A stretch of 64,000 nucleotides of DNA, from positions 434,001 to 498,000 of the forward strand of contig NZ_JAKKFH010000008.1 in NCBI RefSeq assembly GCF_022230925.1, in the 5' to 3' direction. Shown here in pieces: positions 44,336 to 52,691 of this stretch (positions are counted from its first letter, which is position 1; every line of letters starts with the position of its first letter). A program made the position numbers and the translations under genes. The notes under the pieces were generated by a model, which made no database searches, was not told where the DNA came from, and saw only the letters and a program-made list of their open reading frames with translations. Source of the stretch: Micromonospora alfalfae. GTDB taxonomy: Bacteria > Actinomycetota > Actinomycetes > Mycobacteriales > Micromonosporaceae.

Positions 44336-44349
44336 GGACCAAATAGTCC
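44336..44349. promoter_or_regulatory. Operator candidate D: GGAC-CAAATA-GTCC
   Basis: A perfect GGAC-N6-GTCC match in AT-rich DNA between msrA and the TetR gene. Read on the minus strand it is GGACTATTTGGTCC, very close to sites F and G. Confidence 0.6.
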
Positions 44350-44457
44350 AGGAAATCTCTCGTGAGAAATGCTCTAGCCGCCTAGCGCACCGTTCATTCA
44401 GCGTGCTGACGCCATGTTCGCCCTTCTTCATCACGTGGCTTCAACACGGCACCTAAT

Positions 44458-44471
44458 GGACTCCAGGGTCC
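44458..44471. promoter_or_regulatory. Operator candidate E: GGAC-TCCAGG-GTCC
   Basis: A perfect match 42 bp before the TetR start. A TACACT element at 44502-44507 lies 7 bp ahead of the ATG, which would make the tetR transcript leaderless. Site E would sit just upstream of its -35 region and serve autoregulation. Confidence 0.6.
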
Positions 44472-44513
44472 CAATCCCACTAGATTATCTGGTGCGCTGG
44501 ATACACTTGACAG

Positions 44514-45170
44514 ATGAGCGACGAGCAGGTGACTGCGCCGACGAATAGGCGGAGGATCAGTCAGCGGGGCATCGCGACCCGAGAGCGGATTCTCGAGGCG
44601 GCGAACCGGCTGATGCTCGTGCGCGGAGTGAACGCGACGACCCTTGACGACATCCGCGAGGCGAGCCAGACGAGCAAGTCTCAGCTCTACCACCACTTCG
44701 CCGACAAGCAGGAACTCGTGCGCGCCTTGGTCAACTATCGAGGCGCGCTCGTGCTTCAGCGTGAGCGCGCAGGGCTCGAACGACTGAGATCGTTCTCAGG
44801 GCTGGTCCGATGGCGTAACGCGCTGGTCCAGGCCAACTCGCTGAACAACGGCAAATACGGCTGCGGCCTCGGGTCAATGGCTCTCGAGCTGTCCGATCAA
44901 GATGAGCAGGCTCGTTCATCTCTGTCGGAGACGTTCGCGGCATGGGAAAGACTGATCAGCGATGGCCTGCACCGGATGCGGGACAGCGGCCTTCTCCGCC
45001 AGGACGCCGACCCGGAGAAGTTGGCGACGGGGTTGATGGCCGCCTTGCAGGGCGGCTACCTACTGGCGAACGCCGCGCACGACGTCGCACCCATGGAAGT
45101 CGCTCTGGACATGGCGCTGGAACACATCAAATCGTTCCTCGTGCAGCCGGCCGCTGAGCCTGCCCGCTAA
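44514..45170 (+). CDS. TetR-family transcriptional regulator (LmrA/YxaF-like)
   Basis: A 218-residue repressor-type protein. The TetR HTH spans about 20-70 (TRERILEAANRLMLVRGVNATTLDDI, SKSQLYHHFADKQELVRALV, in segments). The ligand domain has the LmrA/YxaF-type turn KYGCGLGSMALELSDQD with a conserved Cys (about residue 119) and LMAALQGGYLLANA. No Shine-Dalgarno is visible; TACACT seven bases before the ATG suggests a leaderless message. Two operator candidates lie upstream and two more between it and osmC. The neighbourhood suggests an oxidant, electrophile or quinone signal, and the Cys could sense it. Confidence 0.93.
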   Translation: MSDEQVTAPTNRRRISQRGIATRERILEAANRLMLVRGVNATTLDDIREASQTSKSQLYHHFADKQELVRALVNYRGALVLQRERAGLERLRSFSGLVRWRNALVQANSLNNGKYGCGLGSMALELSDQDEQARSSLSETFAAWERLISDGLHRMRDSGLLRQDADPEKLATGLMAALQGGYLLANAAHDVAPMEVALDMALEHIKSFLVQPAAEPAR

Positions 45171-45331
45171 TTGGGCCCATGCCCACCCTCAAGACCTAGA
45201 AATCCTGGTCAACCGTCGTCGCCCGTCCACCCCTACCGGGCGCGCGTACCAGTGCCGGCACGGTGGCCCAACTGGTCGAGCAATGCTGGCTTGAGAGCAT
45301 GCACCGACTTCCCCAGCCACTGCACGGCAAA

Positions 45332-45345
45332 GGACTAGTTGGTCC
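45332..45345. promoter_or_regulatory. Operator candidate F: GGAC-TAGTTG-GTCC
   Basis: A perfect match in the 453-bp gap between the TetR gene and osmC. It resembles site G at ten or more of fourteen positions. Apart from sites F and G and the promoter near G, no gene or hairpin is evident in 45171-45623. Confidence 0.6.
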
Positions 45346-45475
45346 ATTTCCGGATCGGGGTCCGATCGGCTCCAGTTCGGGCAGGCGTGGCCCTGGTCAT
45401 CCCACCGCGGCAGTTTGAGCCACCGCTCCCCCAGGTTCGCCTGGGCGGACGCCTCCTGTCAGCGAACGGCTGGTT

Positions 45476-45489
45476 GGACTATTCGGTCC
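45476..45489. promoter_or_regulatory. Operator candidate G on the osmC promoter: GGAC-TATTCG-GTCC
   Basis: A perfect match. It overlaps TTGGAC (possible -35), followed after 18 bp by TAATCT (possible -10), about 120 bp before osmC. Binding here would block the promoter of osmC and the downstream genes. Confidence 0.65.
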
Positions 45490-45623
45490 GGTGAAGCTAA
45501 TCTTCCGAGGCACCCGACCATGGGGTGACACGCCCGGCCGCAGCCTCGCTCAGACTGCGGCTCGGCCACTGCTGGTTCCGTATCGCTGGACCTCACCACT
45601 GGATCTACAGGAAGGCGCGGCTG

Positions 45624-46052
45624 ATGGAAACCGATCATGATCATGTCGTCGCATCGGCCCGAGTTGTCCTTCCGGCCACTGAGCGCCGGCGCACGGACAT
45701 GACGACCCGCGGCTTCACGTTCGTCGCCGATGAACCACACAACGGCGCACTCGGTGAAGGCCCGACGTCGACGGAGTACCTGTTGATGGCGCTCGCGTCG
45801 TGCACTGCTCAGACGCTGCGGCAGTACGTCGACTACAAGTACGACACCGCCGGCGACATCACCGTCGAGATCGACTACCACGAGCCCGAGCAGGAAGGCG
45901 CGGAGCGTTACCTGCAGCGCACGATCACGCTGAGCGAGGAACCCGACCCCGACGACCTGAAGGTGATGCACGACATTGCCGAGAGGTCACCGGTGACCCT
46001 GCTGATCCAGTTCGCGTGGAGCGTGCGGACCGACTTCGTCGGGCCGCGCTGA
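45624..46052 (+). CDS. OsmC/Ohr-family protein
   Basis: A 142-residue protein. The start at 45624 follows AGGAAGG. The family core is visible: GPTSTEYLLMALASCTAQTLRQY, with the first conserved Cys in SCTA, then LQRTITLSEEPDPDDLKVMHDIAERSPV. The second Cys of the classic peroxidatic pair (normally SP-V/x-C near here) is replaced by SPVTLLI. Peroxide reduction by a normal two-Cys cycle is therefore doubtful; it may be an OsmC-like protein of another role. NhaA follows after 84 bp. Confidence 0.88.
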   Translation: METDHDHVVASARVVLPATERRRTDMTTRGFTFVADEPHNGALGEGPTSTEYLLMALASCTAQTLRQYVDYKYDTAGDITVEIDYHEPEQEGAERYLQRTITLSEEPDPDDLKVMHDIAERSPVTLLIQFAWSVRTDFVGPR

Positions 46053-46136
46053 GGACATGCCGCTCGCTGCTCGGCGATCACAGCCGCGCAGCGGGCGGTT
46101 GCCGTTGCGCCCCAAGCGCGCCTCGGAAGGTGACGT

Positions 46137-48026
46137 GTGACCGAAACCAAGACCGGCCGGACGACCTGGAAGCCGAACCAAGCGTCACCGCTGCGAGCAT
46201 TCTTGCGAATCGAGTCCGGCAGCGCCGGCGTGCTCGTGGCCGCCATCGTCGCCGCACTGTTCTGGGCCAACATCGACCTCGGTTCCTACGAAGCCGTGTG
46301 GCGCACCCCGTTGTCAGTGCGCATCGGGCACCTCGAAGTCTCCCGCGACCTGCAGACCTGGATCAACAGCGGCCTGATGACGCTGTTCTTCCTCGTCGTC
46401 GGCCTTGAGGCGCGGCGCGAGTTCGACCTCGGCGACCTCCGCGACCGGCGACGTTTCGTGCTGCCCTGCGTGGCCGGCCTGATGGGCATGCTGATACCGG
46501 TACTGATCTTCCTGGCGATCAACCGCGGCGGGCCGGGCGCGCACGGTTGGGGCGTGGCCATGTCGACCGACACCGCCCTCGCGTTGGGTCTGCTGGCACT
46601 GCTCGGCCGGGGTGTGCCCGACCAGGTCCGAATCTTCCTGCTCACCGTGTTCGTGGTCGACGACTTGATCGCACTCATCGTGATCGCCCTGGTCTACAGC
46701 GACGACATCACCGTGATGCCCATCGTGGTGGCCGTGGCGGCGTTCGCGGTCATGTTGGCCATCCGCGCGGGCGGCGTCCGACGGGGCTGGGCGTACGTGC
46801 CGGTCGCCGTCGTGATGTGGGGCGCGCTGCTGGTCAGCGGAGTCGACCCTGTGGTGGCCGGACTGGCCATCGGCTTGACCGCCATTGCCTACCCTCCCGG
46901 CCGAACTGAGCTCGAAAAGGTCAGCGGGCTGTTCCGGTCGTTCCGTGAGCAGCCGACGCCCACGCTCGCGCGTACGGCTTCGATCGGCCTGGCGAACACG
47001 TTGTCGCCCAACGACCGCCTCCAGCGCATCTACCACCCATGGTCCAGCTACGTCATCGTGCCGCTGTTCGGCCTGGCCAACGCCGGCATCAGCATCGACG
47101 GTCCGTTCCTGACCCAGGCGCTCGCGTCACCTGTCACCTGGGGCGTGCTGCTCGGGTATGTGGTCGGCAAGCCGCTCGCCGTGATCGGCACCTCGGCCGG
47201 GCTCACCTGGCTCTCCCGCGGGCGCATCCGTCCGGCAGTGGGCTGGGCGGGCGTGCTCGGCAGCGGCACGATCGCCGGTGTCAGCTTCACCGTGTCACTG
47301 CTGGTCGCCAGCCTTGCCTTCACCGGCGACCAACTGGCCGAGGCCAAAGTCGGGGTGCTCGGTGCCGCGATCGTGTCCTCGGCACTGACCTGGATCACGT
47401 TCCGCGTCACCAACGCGTTGCCCCAGGACAAACGCATCCCGGCGCTCTTCGGCGACATGACGGAACTGATCGATCTCACCCCGGCGGTGGACGAGAAGCA
47501 GGACCACGTTCGTGGCCCAGCCGGCGCGTCGGTAACGCTGGTGCAGTACGGCGACTTCCAGTGCCCGTACTGCGGGACGGCCGAACCGGTCGTCCGACAA
47601 CTGCTGGGCGACGCCGACCTGCGTTTCGTGTGGCGTCACCTGCCCCTGTCAGACGTGCATCCGCAAGCCCGACTGGCAGCAGAGGCCGCCGAGGCAGCCG
47701 CCGCCCAGGGCAAGTTCTGGCAGATGCATGACCTGTTGCTCGGCCACCAGGACGAGTTGGACAGCACTGCTCTGATCAGGTACGCCGGCGACCTCGGCCT
47801 GGATCAGAGACGGTTCAGCGACGATCTGGCCAGCCAGGCGCACGCCGACCGCATCGACAGCGACATCGACTCCGCCGACCACAGCGGAGTGTCCGGCACC
47901 CCGACGTTCTTCATCAACGGCCGCCGCCACTACGGCGCCTACGACATCACGGCCTTGACCGCGGCCATTCGCATGGCTCGGGCCCGCGCCCGCCTCGGCC
48001 GCGACGCGGAGCCGACCCGCACGTGA
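46137..48026 (+). CDS. nhaA: NhaA-type Na+/H+ antiporter fused to a DsbA-like thioredoxin domain
   Basis: A 629-residue fusion; the GTG follows AAGGTGA. Residues 15-425 are a complete NhaA (about 12 helices) with AMSTDTALALG, the ion-binding Asp pair in VFVVDDLIALI and the discontinuous-helix region GSGTIAGVSFTVSLLVASLAF. Residues 440-620 are a thioredoxin-4/DsbA-like domain with the redox motif GDFQCPYCGTAE and cis-Pro in GVSGTPTFFINGR. Such fusions are known in actinobacteria. Placement next to OsmC and Msr genes suggests coupling of ion homeostasis to redox state. The side of the membrane on which the CPYC domain sits is not resolved. Confidence 0.95.
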   Translation: MTETKTGRTTWKPNQASPLRAFLRIESGSAGVLVAAIVAALFWANIDLGSYEAVWRTPLSVRIGHLEVSRDLQTWINSGLMTLFFLVVGLEARREFDLGDLRDRRRFVLPCVAGLMGMLIPVLIFLAINRGGPGAHGWGVAMSTDTALALGLLALLGRGVPDQVRIFLLTVFVVDDLIALIVIALVYSDDITVMPIVVAVAAFAVMLAIRAGGVRRGWAYVPVAVVMWGALLVSGVDPVVAGLAIGLTAIAYPPGRTELEKVSGLFRSFREQPTPTLARTASIGLANTLSPNDRLQRIYHPWSSYVIVPLFGLANAGISIDGPFLTQALASPVTWGVLLGYVVGKPLAVIGTSAGLTWLSRGRIRPAVGWAGVLGSGTIAGVSFTVSLLVASLAFTGDQLAEAKVGVLGAAIVSSALTWITFRVTNALPQDKRIPALFGDMTELIDLTPAVDEKQDHVRGPAGASVTLVQYGDFQCPYCGTAEPVVRQLLGDADLRFVWRHLPLSDVHPQARLAAEAAEAAAAQGKFWQMHDLLLGHQDELDSTALIRYAGDLGLDQRRFSDDLASQAHADRIDSDIDSADHSGVSGTPTFFINGRRHYGAYDITALTAAIRMARARARLGRDAEPTRT

Positions 48027-48099
48027 GGCGTGGCACCGCGAGGCGCGCGCACCACGGAAGCAGAGGTACGACCCAGACCGTGCGACGGGTCTTCTACCG

Positions 48100-48633
48100 A
48101 TGTGGACGTCCCCACCACTGGTGCTGTCGTTGTCACCTGTAGGAGGTCACCTCTTAGATGCCAAAATTCAGAACGTCCGACTGAACGTCACAAACGAACA
48201 CCTCACGGCGCTGGCAAATGCCGGGGCCGCAGCCTTCGGCCATACCGCCACACTCCAGGTGGACCGCGCCCTGGCCCAGCTTCTCCGGTTACGCGTCGCG
48301 CAGATCAACAATTGCAGCTACTGCCTTCTGGTGCACCACGCCGGCGCCCGCGCCGCCGACATCCCGCCGGCCAAGGTCGAGACCCTCACCGCGTGGTGGG
48401 AGACGCACCTGTTCACCGAAGAGGAGCAAGCCGCGCTGGCCTATGCCGAGGCGTTGACCCGGGCCGCCGACGCCACCATCAACACCCGGTTCCAGGAGGC
48501 ACACGACAGGATGGCTGCGCACTTCACTGACGACGAGATCCTGGAAATCGCCGCGATTGTCATCAACATGAACATCTGGACGCGACTCAAGCTCGCCGAG
48601 GGTGCCATGCCCGCGGCGGCGCCTCCCGGGTGA
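48100..48633 (+). CDS. Carboxymuconolactone decarboxylase / AhpD-like protein
   Basis: Up to 177 residues. The AhpD-type motif INNCSYCLLVHHAGA gives the CxxC and downstream His used for peroxide or disulfide chemistry, and the all-helical family layout follows (LTAWWETHLFTEEEQAALAYAEAL). The start is unclear. A strong GTAGGAGGT site at 48139-48147 is followed by ATG at 48158, but that ATG is out of frame and stops after eight codons. In frame, only ATG 48100 and GTG 48121 precede the conserved part. It is probably cotranscribed with nhaA. Confidence 0.85.
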   Translation: MWTSPPLVLSLSPVGGHLLDAKIQNVRLNVTNEHLTALANAGAAAFGHTATLQVDRALAQLLRLRVAQINNCSYCLLVHHAGARAADIPPAKVETLTAWWETHLFTEEEQAALAYAEALTRAADATINTRFQEAHDRMAAHFTDDEILEIAAIVINMNIWTRLKLAEGAMPAAAPPG

Positions 48634-48672
48634 GGTGATACCCGACGCCGTGATGGGAGAGGCCGCGCACCT

Positions 48673-48709
48673 CCGGAGGGGCGGTGGACGATTCCCGCCG
48701 CCCCTCCGG
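48673..48709. terminator. Bidirectional hairpin between convergent genes
   Basis: CCGGAGGGGCGG (48673-48684) pairs perfectly with CCGCCCCTCCGG (48698-48709) across a 13-nt loop. It lies between the AhpD-like gene and the end of the acylase gene. Confidence 0.75.
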
Positions 48710-48716
48710 GGCGAGA

Positions 48717-51700
48717 TCACTTCCCGTACACCTCGAATTCGTAGAGCGAGAACCCGTACGAGGTGGCTCGCCTGACCCCGTACACCCGCACGTAGCGGGC
48801 GGTGACCGGGGCGAAGGTGGCGTTGTCGACGCCGCCGTTGCCGGTCGTGGTGGCGAACACCGGCGTCCAGGAGTTGCCGTCGCCGGAGACCTCGATCCGG
48901 TACGAGGTGCCGTACGCGGCTTCCCAGCGCAGTACCGCCCGGCTCACCGTGCGGGCCGCGCCGAGGTCGACCCGGAGCCACTGGTTGTCGTTGTAGCTGC
49001 TGGCCCACCGGCTGCCGAGGCTGCCGTCGATCGCCTTGTCCGGCGTGTGGCCGGTCAGGAACTGGGTGCTCGACGCGGTGGCCGGACGGCCCTGCGCCAG
49101 GTTGGTGACGTCGTCGCCCCGCCGCGCCGGGAACGAGACGACCTGCTGGTAGGTGGGGCGGTTCTGCCAGGCGATCACCGGGTGGGTGATGCCGCCGAGC
49201 CCGGACTGGGCGATCGAGTCGGCACACCACTGGTCGCCGGCCCCGCACGACTTGTCTCCGGGGTAGACAGTGGTGGCCGGCACCACGGCGGCCTGGCCGA
49301 GCGCGGCGAGCAGGGCCTGCCGGCATGCGCCGAGGTTGCCGTTGCCGCAGTACGCGCGGCCCAGCCCACCGGCCACCGGATCGCCGAGGACTGTGCGCAG
49401 GTCCTTGTCGACGTAGCCCCACCAGCCGTACTGGAACGACGAGCCCTTGTGCGCCTGGCCCTGCAACGCCCAGCTCGCGGCCCCGTCGCGTCCGCCGTTC
49501 TGGCCGCCGGACGGCGCCTCGTTCACCTCGATGGCGTCGACCAGCGCCGCGTAGAGGTCCGGCCCGAGGCCGGGGCGGAACTGCGCCGAGGCCAGCAGCG
49601 GCCACCAGGCGTCGAAGATCCGGATGGCGTCGGCGTGCTGGTAGACCTTCGAGCCGGCGGACGTCTCCACCCGACGGGTCCCGGCCTGCTGCCAGGCGCG
49701 CAGCTTGCCCACCGCGTCGGCCAGCGCCGGATCGGTGACCGGCGTGCTGTCCAGCACCCGCAACAGGTCGCCGAGAACCTGCTGGCCGCGCAGGTCGGTC
49801 ACCGCCGCATCCGCCATGATCTTGACGACGTCGGCGCGGCCGAGCTTGCGCTGGGCGATCGCCGCGCGCACCGGGCCGTCGAGCAGCTGAGCCCGGTGTA
49901 CGGACCCGAAGCTGAAGTTGCCGTCCGCGGCCCCGAAGTCCCGCGCCTGCTTGTTGTTCCAGCTGACGTAGTAGTCCTGGTTGACCGACTGTGGATGCGC
50001 CGACGCCGGGGTGTAGGTGGCGTCGTTGGTGTCCGGGTTCCAGCCGGCCCACTCGTACGCCGGTTCGGCCTTCGTGGGCAGGTTCGGGTCGGCGGTGGCC
50101 GGACGGACCGGGTTCGAGCCGGAGTTGAAGTACGCCGCCTCGGTCGAGTTGACGTAGAACCAGTTGAACGCGTACCCGACGGTGGCCGCGGACGCCTGGA
50201 AGGCCGCTGCGCTGCCCATCGCCGCCGGGTCGTTGTAGGCCTGGAAGCCGATCGCCGAGTCAGCCTCGTGCCGGTAGGTCGAACGCAGTTTGGTGAACGC
50301 GGTCGGCTGCCCGTTCACCAGCCCTCGGTAGGACACCAGCCCGTACTTCGTGCGCAGCGCGCGCAGCGTGTACGAGCCGGCCGGGGTGGAATCGGCGAGC
50401 GTCGGGGACCAGGAGTTGCGCTGCTCCAGCGCTTCCATGGCGAGGCACTGCCCGTGGTAGAGGTAGCTGTTGGTGCGCAGCGTGGGGGCGCTGCCGTCGG
50501 TGGTGCACAGCGGCACCGCGTACGTGTCGGTGAGGTCCTGGGAGGCGGAGGTCGCGCTCCACGCGTAGTCCTGGCCCCGGCCGAGCAGCACGTAGAGGTT
50601 GAGCCCGGCGAACGCGGCGCCGCGCGCGCTGATTCCCGGCCCCTGCAACTCCTGGAGCATCAGCAACTGCGGGGCGAAGTAGCCGGTCTGCGGCCCGAAC
50701 ACGGCAACCGGGTTGCCGGTGGTGGTGTGCCGCCCGGAGACCACTACCGCGTTGGACATGCCGTGCGCGCGCAGATTGGACAGGCCGCCGAGCAGCTCCT
50801 TCGTGGCGGTGCTGGCGCCGGTGCGGGCGGCGGCCCCGCCGGTGGCGTCGTAGGCGAGGGGTTCGGCGACCACCGAGCCGGCGTCGGGGAGCACCGCGCT
50901 CGTCGCGCCGGGCGGCGTCGCCCCGTACGGGAAGCTCTGCCCGTCGTGCAGTGTGAGCACGGTCTCCGGGTCGTTCTGCGAGCGGAACGCCGCCCACACC
51001 CGGTCGCCCTCGGTGGCCCCGTATTTGGCGCGGGCGGCCACCCGGACCAGCGCGGACTGGATCTCGCTTCCGCCGCCCCCGCCGAAGAGCCCGCCGACGA
51101 CTCCGGCGGTGGCGATGAGGTCGGTCATGGTGAAGTGCTTCGGCTTGCCGGCGCCCGCGAGCACGTACTCGCCGGGGTAGTTGTCCTCGGCGATCGACTT
51201 GTCGATGTAGGCGTTGATGCCGGCGATGTAGTCGACCACGTCGGTGTAGAGCTGCTGGCCCCGGGCGCCCTTGGTGCGCAGCGCGTCCACCTGGGCCTGG
51301 AGGTCCGCCTCGGTGTAGGGCGAGTTGGCCCAGACGCTCTGCTCCAGTTCCCGGTTGCCCGGCGCGCCGCCAGCGAACGAGGTGACGCTGCCACGACCGA
51401 CGTGTCGCAGCAGGTCCATCACCCAGAGCCGGTCCTGGGCCCCGGCGAAGCCGGCGCCGAACATGGTGCCGGCGCGGGTGGTGCCGGTGATGTGCGGGAC
51501 GCCGGTGGCCTTGTCCCGCACGATGGTGACGTCCGATCGCGGCGAGACGGTGCTCTCGACCTGCGCGGCCGGCACCCCGAACGAGGCATCGTTGTAGAAG
51601 TGGGCGATTTGCTCGTCGGTCAGCCCGGCGTAGTTGTAGACCAGGTTCGCGTACTCGTCGAGCTGGTCGCTGGAGTGCGCCGGGCGGGTGCCGAGCGCCT

Positions 51701-51902
51701 GGTGCGCCAGGATGGCGACGAGCGTGGCGTTGCCGTTCTGCCCGGGGGGCAGGATGTCGGCGCACTGGCCGAGGCAGTAGTCGTTGGCGGCGAATGTCGT
51801 CGCGGCCAACGCCGGTGACGGCGGGGTCACCGTCAGGACGCTCGCGGTCAGGACGGCGGCGGTGAACGCCGCGAGCCGGGTACGGGAAGCGGGACGGGGC
51901 AT
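48717..51902 (-). CDS. Secreted penicillin-acylase-family Ntn hydrolase with C-terminal F5/8-type domain
   Basis: A 1061-residue secreted protein; the ATG follows GGAGGATC. The signal peptide ends around ALAA (33). The Ntn-hydrolase precursor has DVTIVRDKATGVPHITG at the start and the candidate self-cleavage site GMSNAVVVSG, which would put Ser383 at the new beta-subunit N-terminus. Beta-subunit motifs are FGPQTGYFAP and QDYYVSWNNKQARDFG. From about 925 a discoidin/F5-8C (CBM32-like) domain follows: RPATASSTQFLTGHTPDKAIDG, WLRVDLGAARTVSRAVL. Likely substrates are N-acyl amides such as acyl-homoserine lactones, beta-lactams or lipopeptides; the added domain suggests attachment to glycans. Confidence 0.92.
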   Translation of the reverse strand: MPRPASRTRLAAFTAAVLTASVLTVTPPSPALAATTFAANDYCLGQCADILPPGQNGNATLVAILAHQALGTRPAHSSDQLDEYANLVYNYAGLTDEQIAHFYNDASFGVPAAQVESTVSPRSDVTIVRDKATGVPHITGTTRAGTMFGAGFAGAQDRLWVMDLLRHVGRGSVTSFAGGAPGNRELEQSVWANSPYTEADLQAQVDALRTKGARGQQLYTDVVDYIAGINAYIDKSIAEDNYPGEYVLAGAGKPKHFTMTDLIATAGVVGGLFGGGGGSEIQSALVRVAARAKYGATEGDRVWAAFRSQNDPETVLTLHDGQSFPYGATPPGATSAVLPDAGSVVAEPLAYDATGGAAARTGASTATKELLGGLSNLRAHGMSNAVVVSGRHTTTGNPVAVFGPQTGYFAPQLLMLQELQGPGISARGAAFAGLNLYVLLGRGQDYAWSATSASQDLTDTYAVPLCTTDGSAPTLRTNSYLYHGQCLAMEALEQRNSWSPTLADSTPAGSYTLRALRTKYGLVSYRGLVNGQPTAFTKLRSTYRHEADSAIGFQAYNDPAAMGSAAAFQASAATVGYAFNWFYVNSTEAAYFNSGSNPVRPATADPNLPTKAEPAYEWAGWNPDTNDATYTPASAHPQSVNQDYYVSWNNKQARDFGAADGNFSFGSVHRAQLLDGPVRAAIAQRKLGRADVVKIMADAAVTDLRGQQVLGDLLRVLDSTPVTDPALADAVGKLRAWQQAGTRRVETSAGSKVYQHADAIRIFDAWWPLLASAQFRPGLGPDLYAALVDAIEVNEAPSGGQNGGRDGAASWALQGQAHKGSSFQYGWWGYVDKDLRTVLGDPVAGGLGRAYCGNGNLGACRQALLAALGQAAVVPATTVYPGDKSCGAGDQWCADSIAQSGLGGITHPVIAWQNRPTYQQVVSFPARRGDDVTNLAQGRPATASSTQFLTGHTPDKAIDGSLGSRWASSYNDNQWLRVDLGAARTVSRAVLRWEAAYGTSYRIEVSGDGNSWTPVFATTTGNGGVDNATFAPVTARYVRVYGVRRATSYGFSLYEFEVYGK

Positions 51903-52190
51903 GGCGATCCTCCGGGGACGCGGAGTCGGGCCGTTCGGTCACGCCCGGCTTCCGGTGCCGACGTCTCGCCCTCCGCGCCCGGGCGCTCCGCCAGGAGGTG
52001 AGAGTGACTCGCATCTATCTTCGGGCAATGATCGACGCAGGACCCCCGCCCGGGATACCCGTCGTTCACCACGCGCCAATGCCGACGTTTCGCCGCCTTT
52101 CGCCAGCGACAGGGTCACCCCGTGGTTCCCGACGCGACAGCGGTCCGATGCAGCCAGCGTCGCCGACGGCGGATCAGCCGCGACGCCGCC

Positions 52191-52691
52191 TCAGGCTGAC
52201 CGCTGCGCGGTGTCGCCGCTGCGGAGGCGGTCCAACTCGGCGAGGTACATCGCCTGCATGCGGTCGTAGTGCCGGGCCAGCAGCATGACCTCCTCGACGC
52301 TGTAGCCCTCGATGAGCCGTTCCGCCCGCTCGGCGAACCGCTCGTACGGTCGCTCCAAATCGGCGACCCGCTCCGGCCGCAGGGCGACGATCACCCGCCG
52401 CCGGTCCGCCGGATCGCGCTCGGCCGTCACGTAGCCCGCCTGCTGGAGCCGGCGGAGCATGCTGGTCACCGCCCCGGTGGTGAGGTTGGTCCGCTCGGCG
52501 ACCTGCCCTGCGGTGGCGGATCCGACGTCCGCCAGGTAGTCCAGGCATTCCAGATCGCTCACGGCGAGGCCCAGCCGCTCCGCGATGGCGTACCGGAACA
52601 CCATGGACAGCCGCGACATCTCCCGCCCGGCGCGCATGAGGTCGGCGATCGCGGACGCACGGGCCGGAGCGTGGGACATGCCCGCAATCAT
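52191..52691 (-). CDS. MarR-family transcriptional regulator
   Basis: A 166-residue regulator with the MarR winged helix at about 45-115: LGLAVSDLECLDYLADVG, QVAERTNLTTGAVTSMLRRLQQAGYVTAERDPADRRRVIV (seen in segments). The DxRxR wing is present. It starts at 52691, overlapping the stop of the FAD monooxygenase gene as ATGA, so it is the second gene of that operon. It probably represses the operon through the inverted repeat upstream of the monooxygenase. Confidence 0.92.
   Translation of the reverse strand: MIAGMSHAPARASAIADLMRAGREMSRLSMVFRYAIAERLGLAVSDLECLDYLADVGSATAGQVAERTNLTTGAVTSMLRRLQQAGYVTAERDPADRRRVIVALRPERVADLERPYERFAERAERLIEGYSVEEVMLLARHYDRMQAMYLAELDRLRSGDTAQRSA

Noticed and set aside
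48684..51818. A 1044-codon plus-strand open frame across the acylase gene
   Set aside because: It mirrors the minus-strand acylase gene, whose signal peptide, Ntn motifs and F5/8C domain are unmistakable. The plus translation has no recognisable fold and is rich in Arg, Val and Gly.
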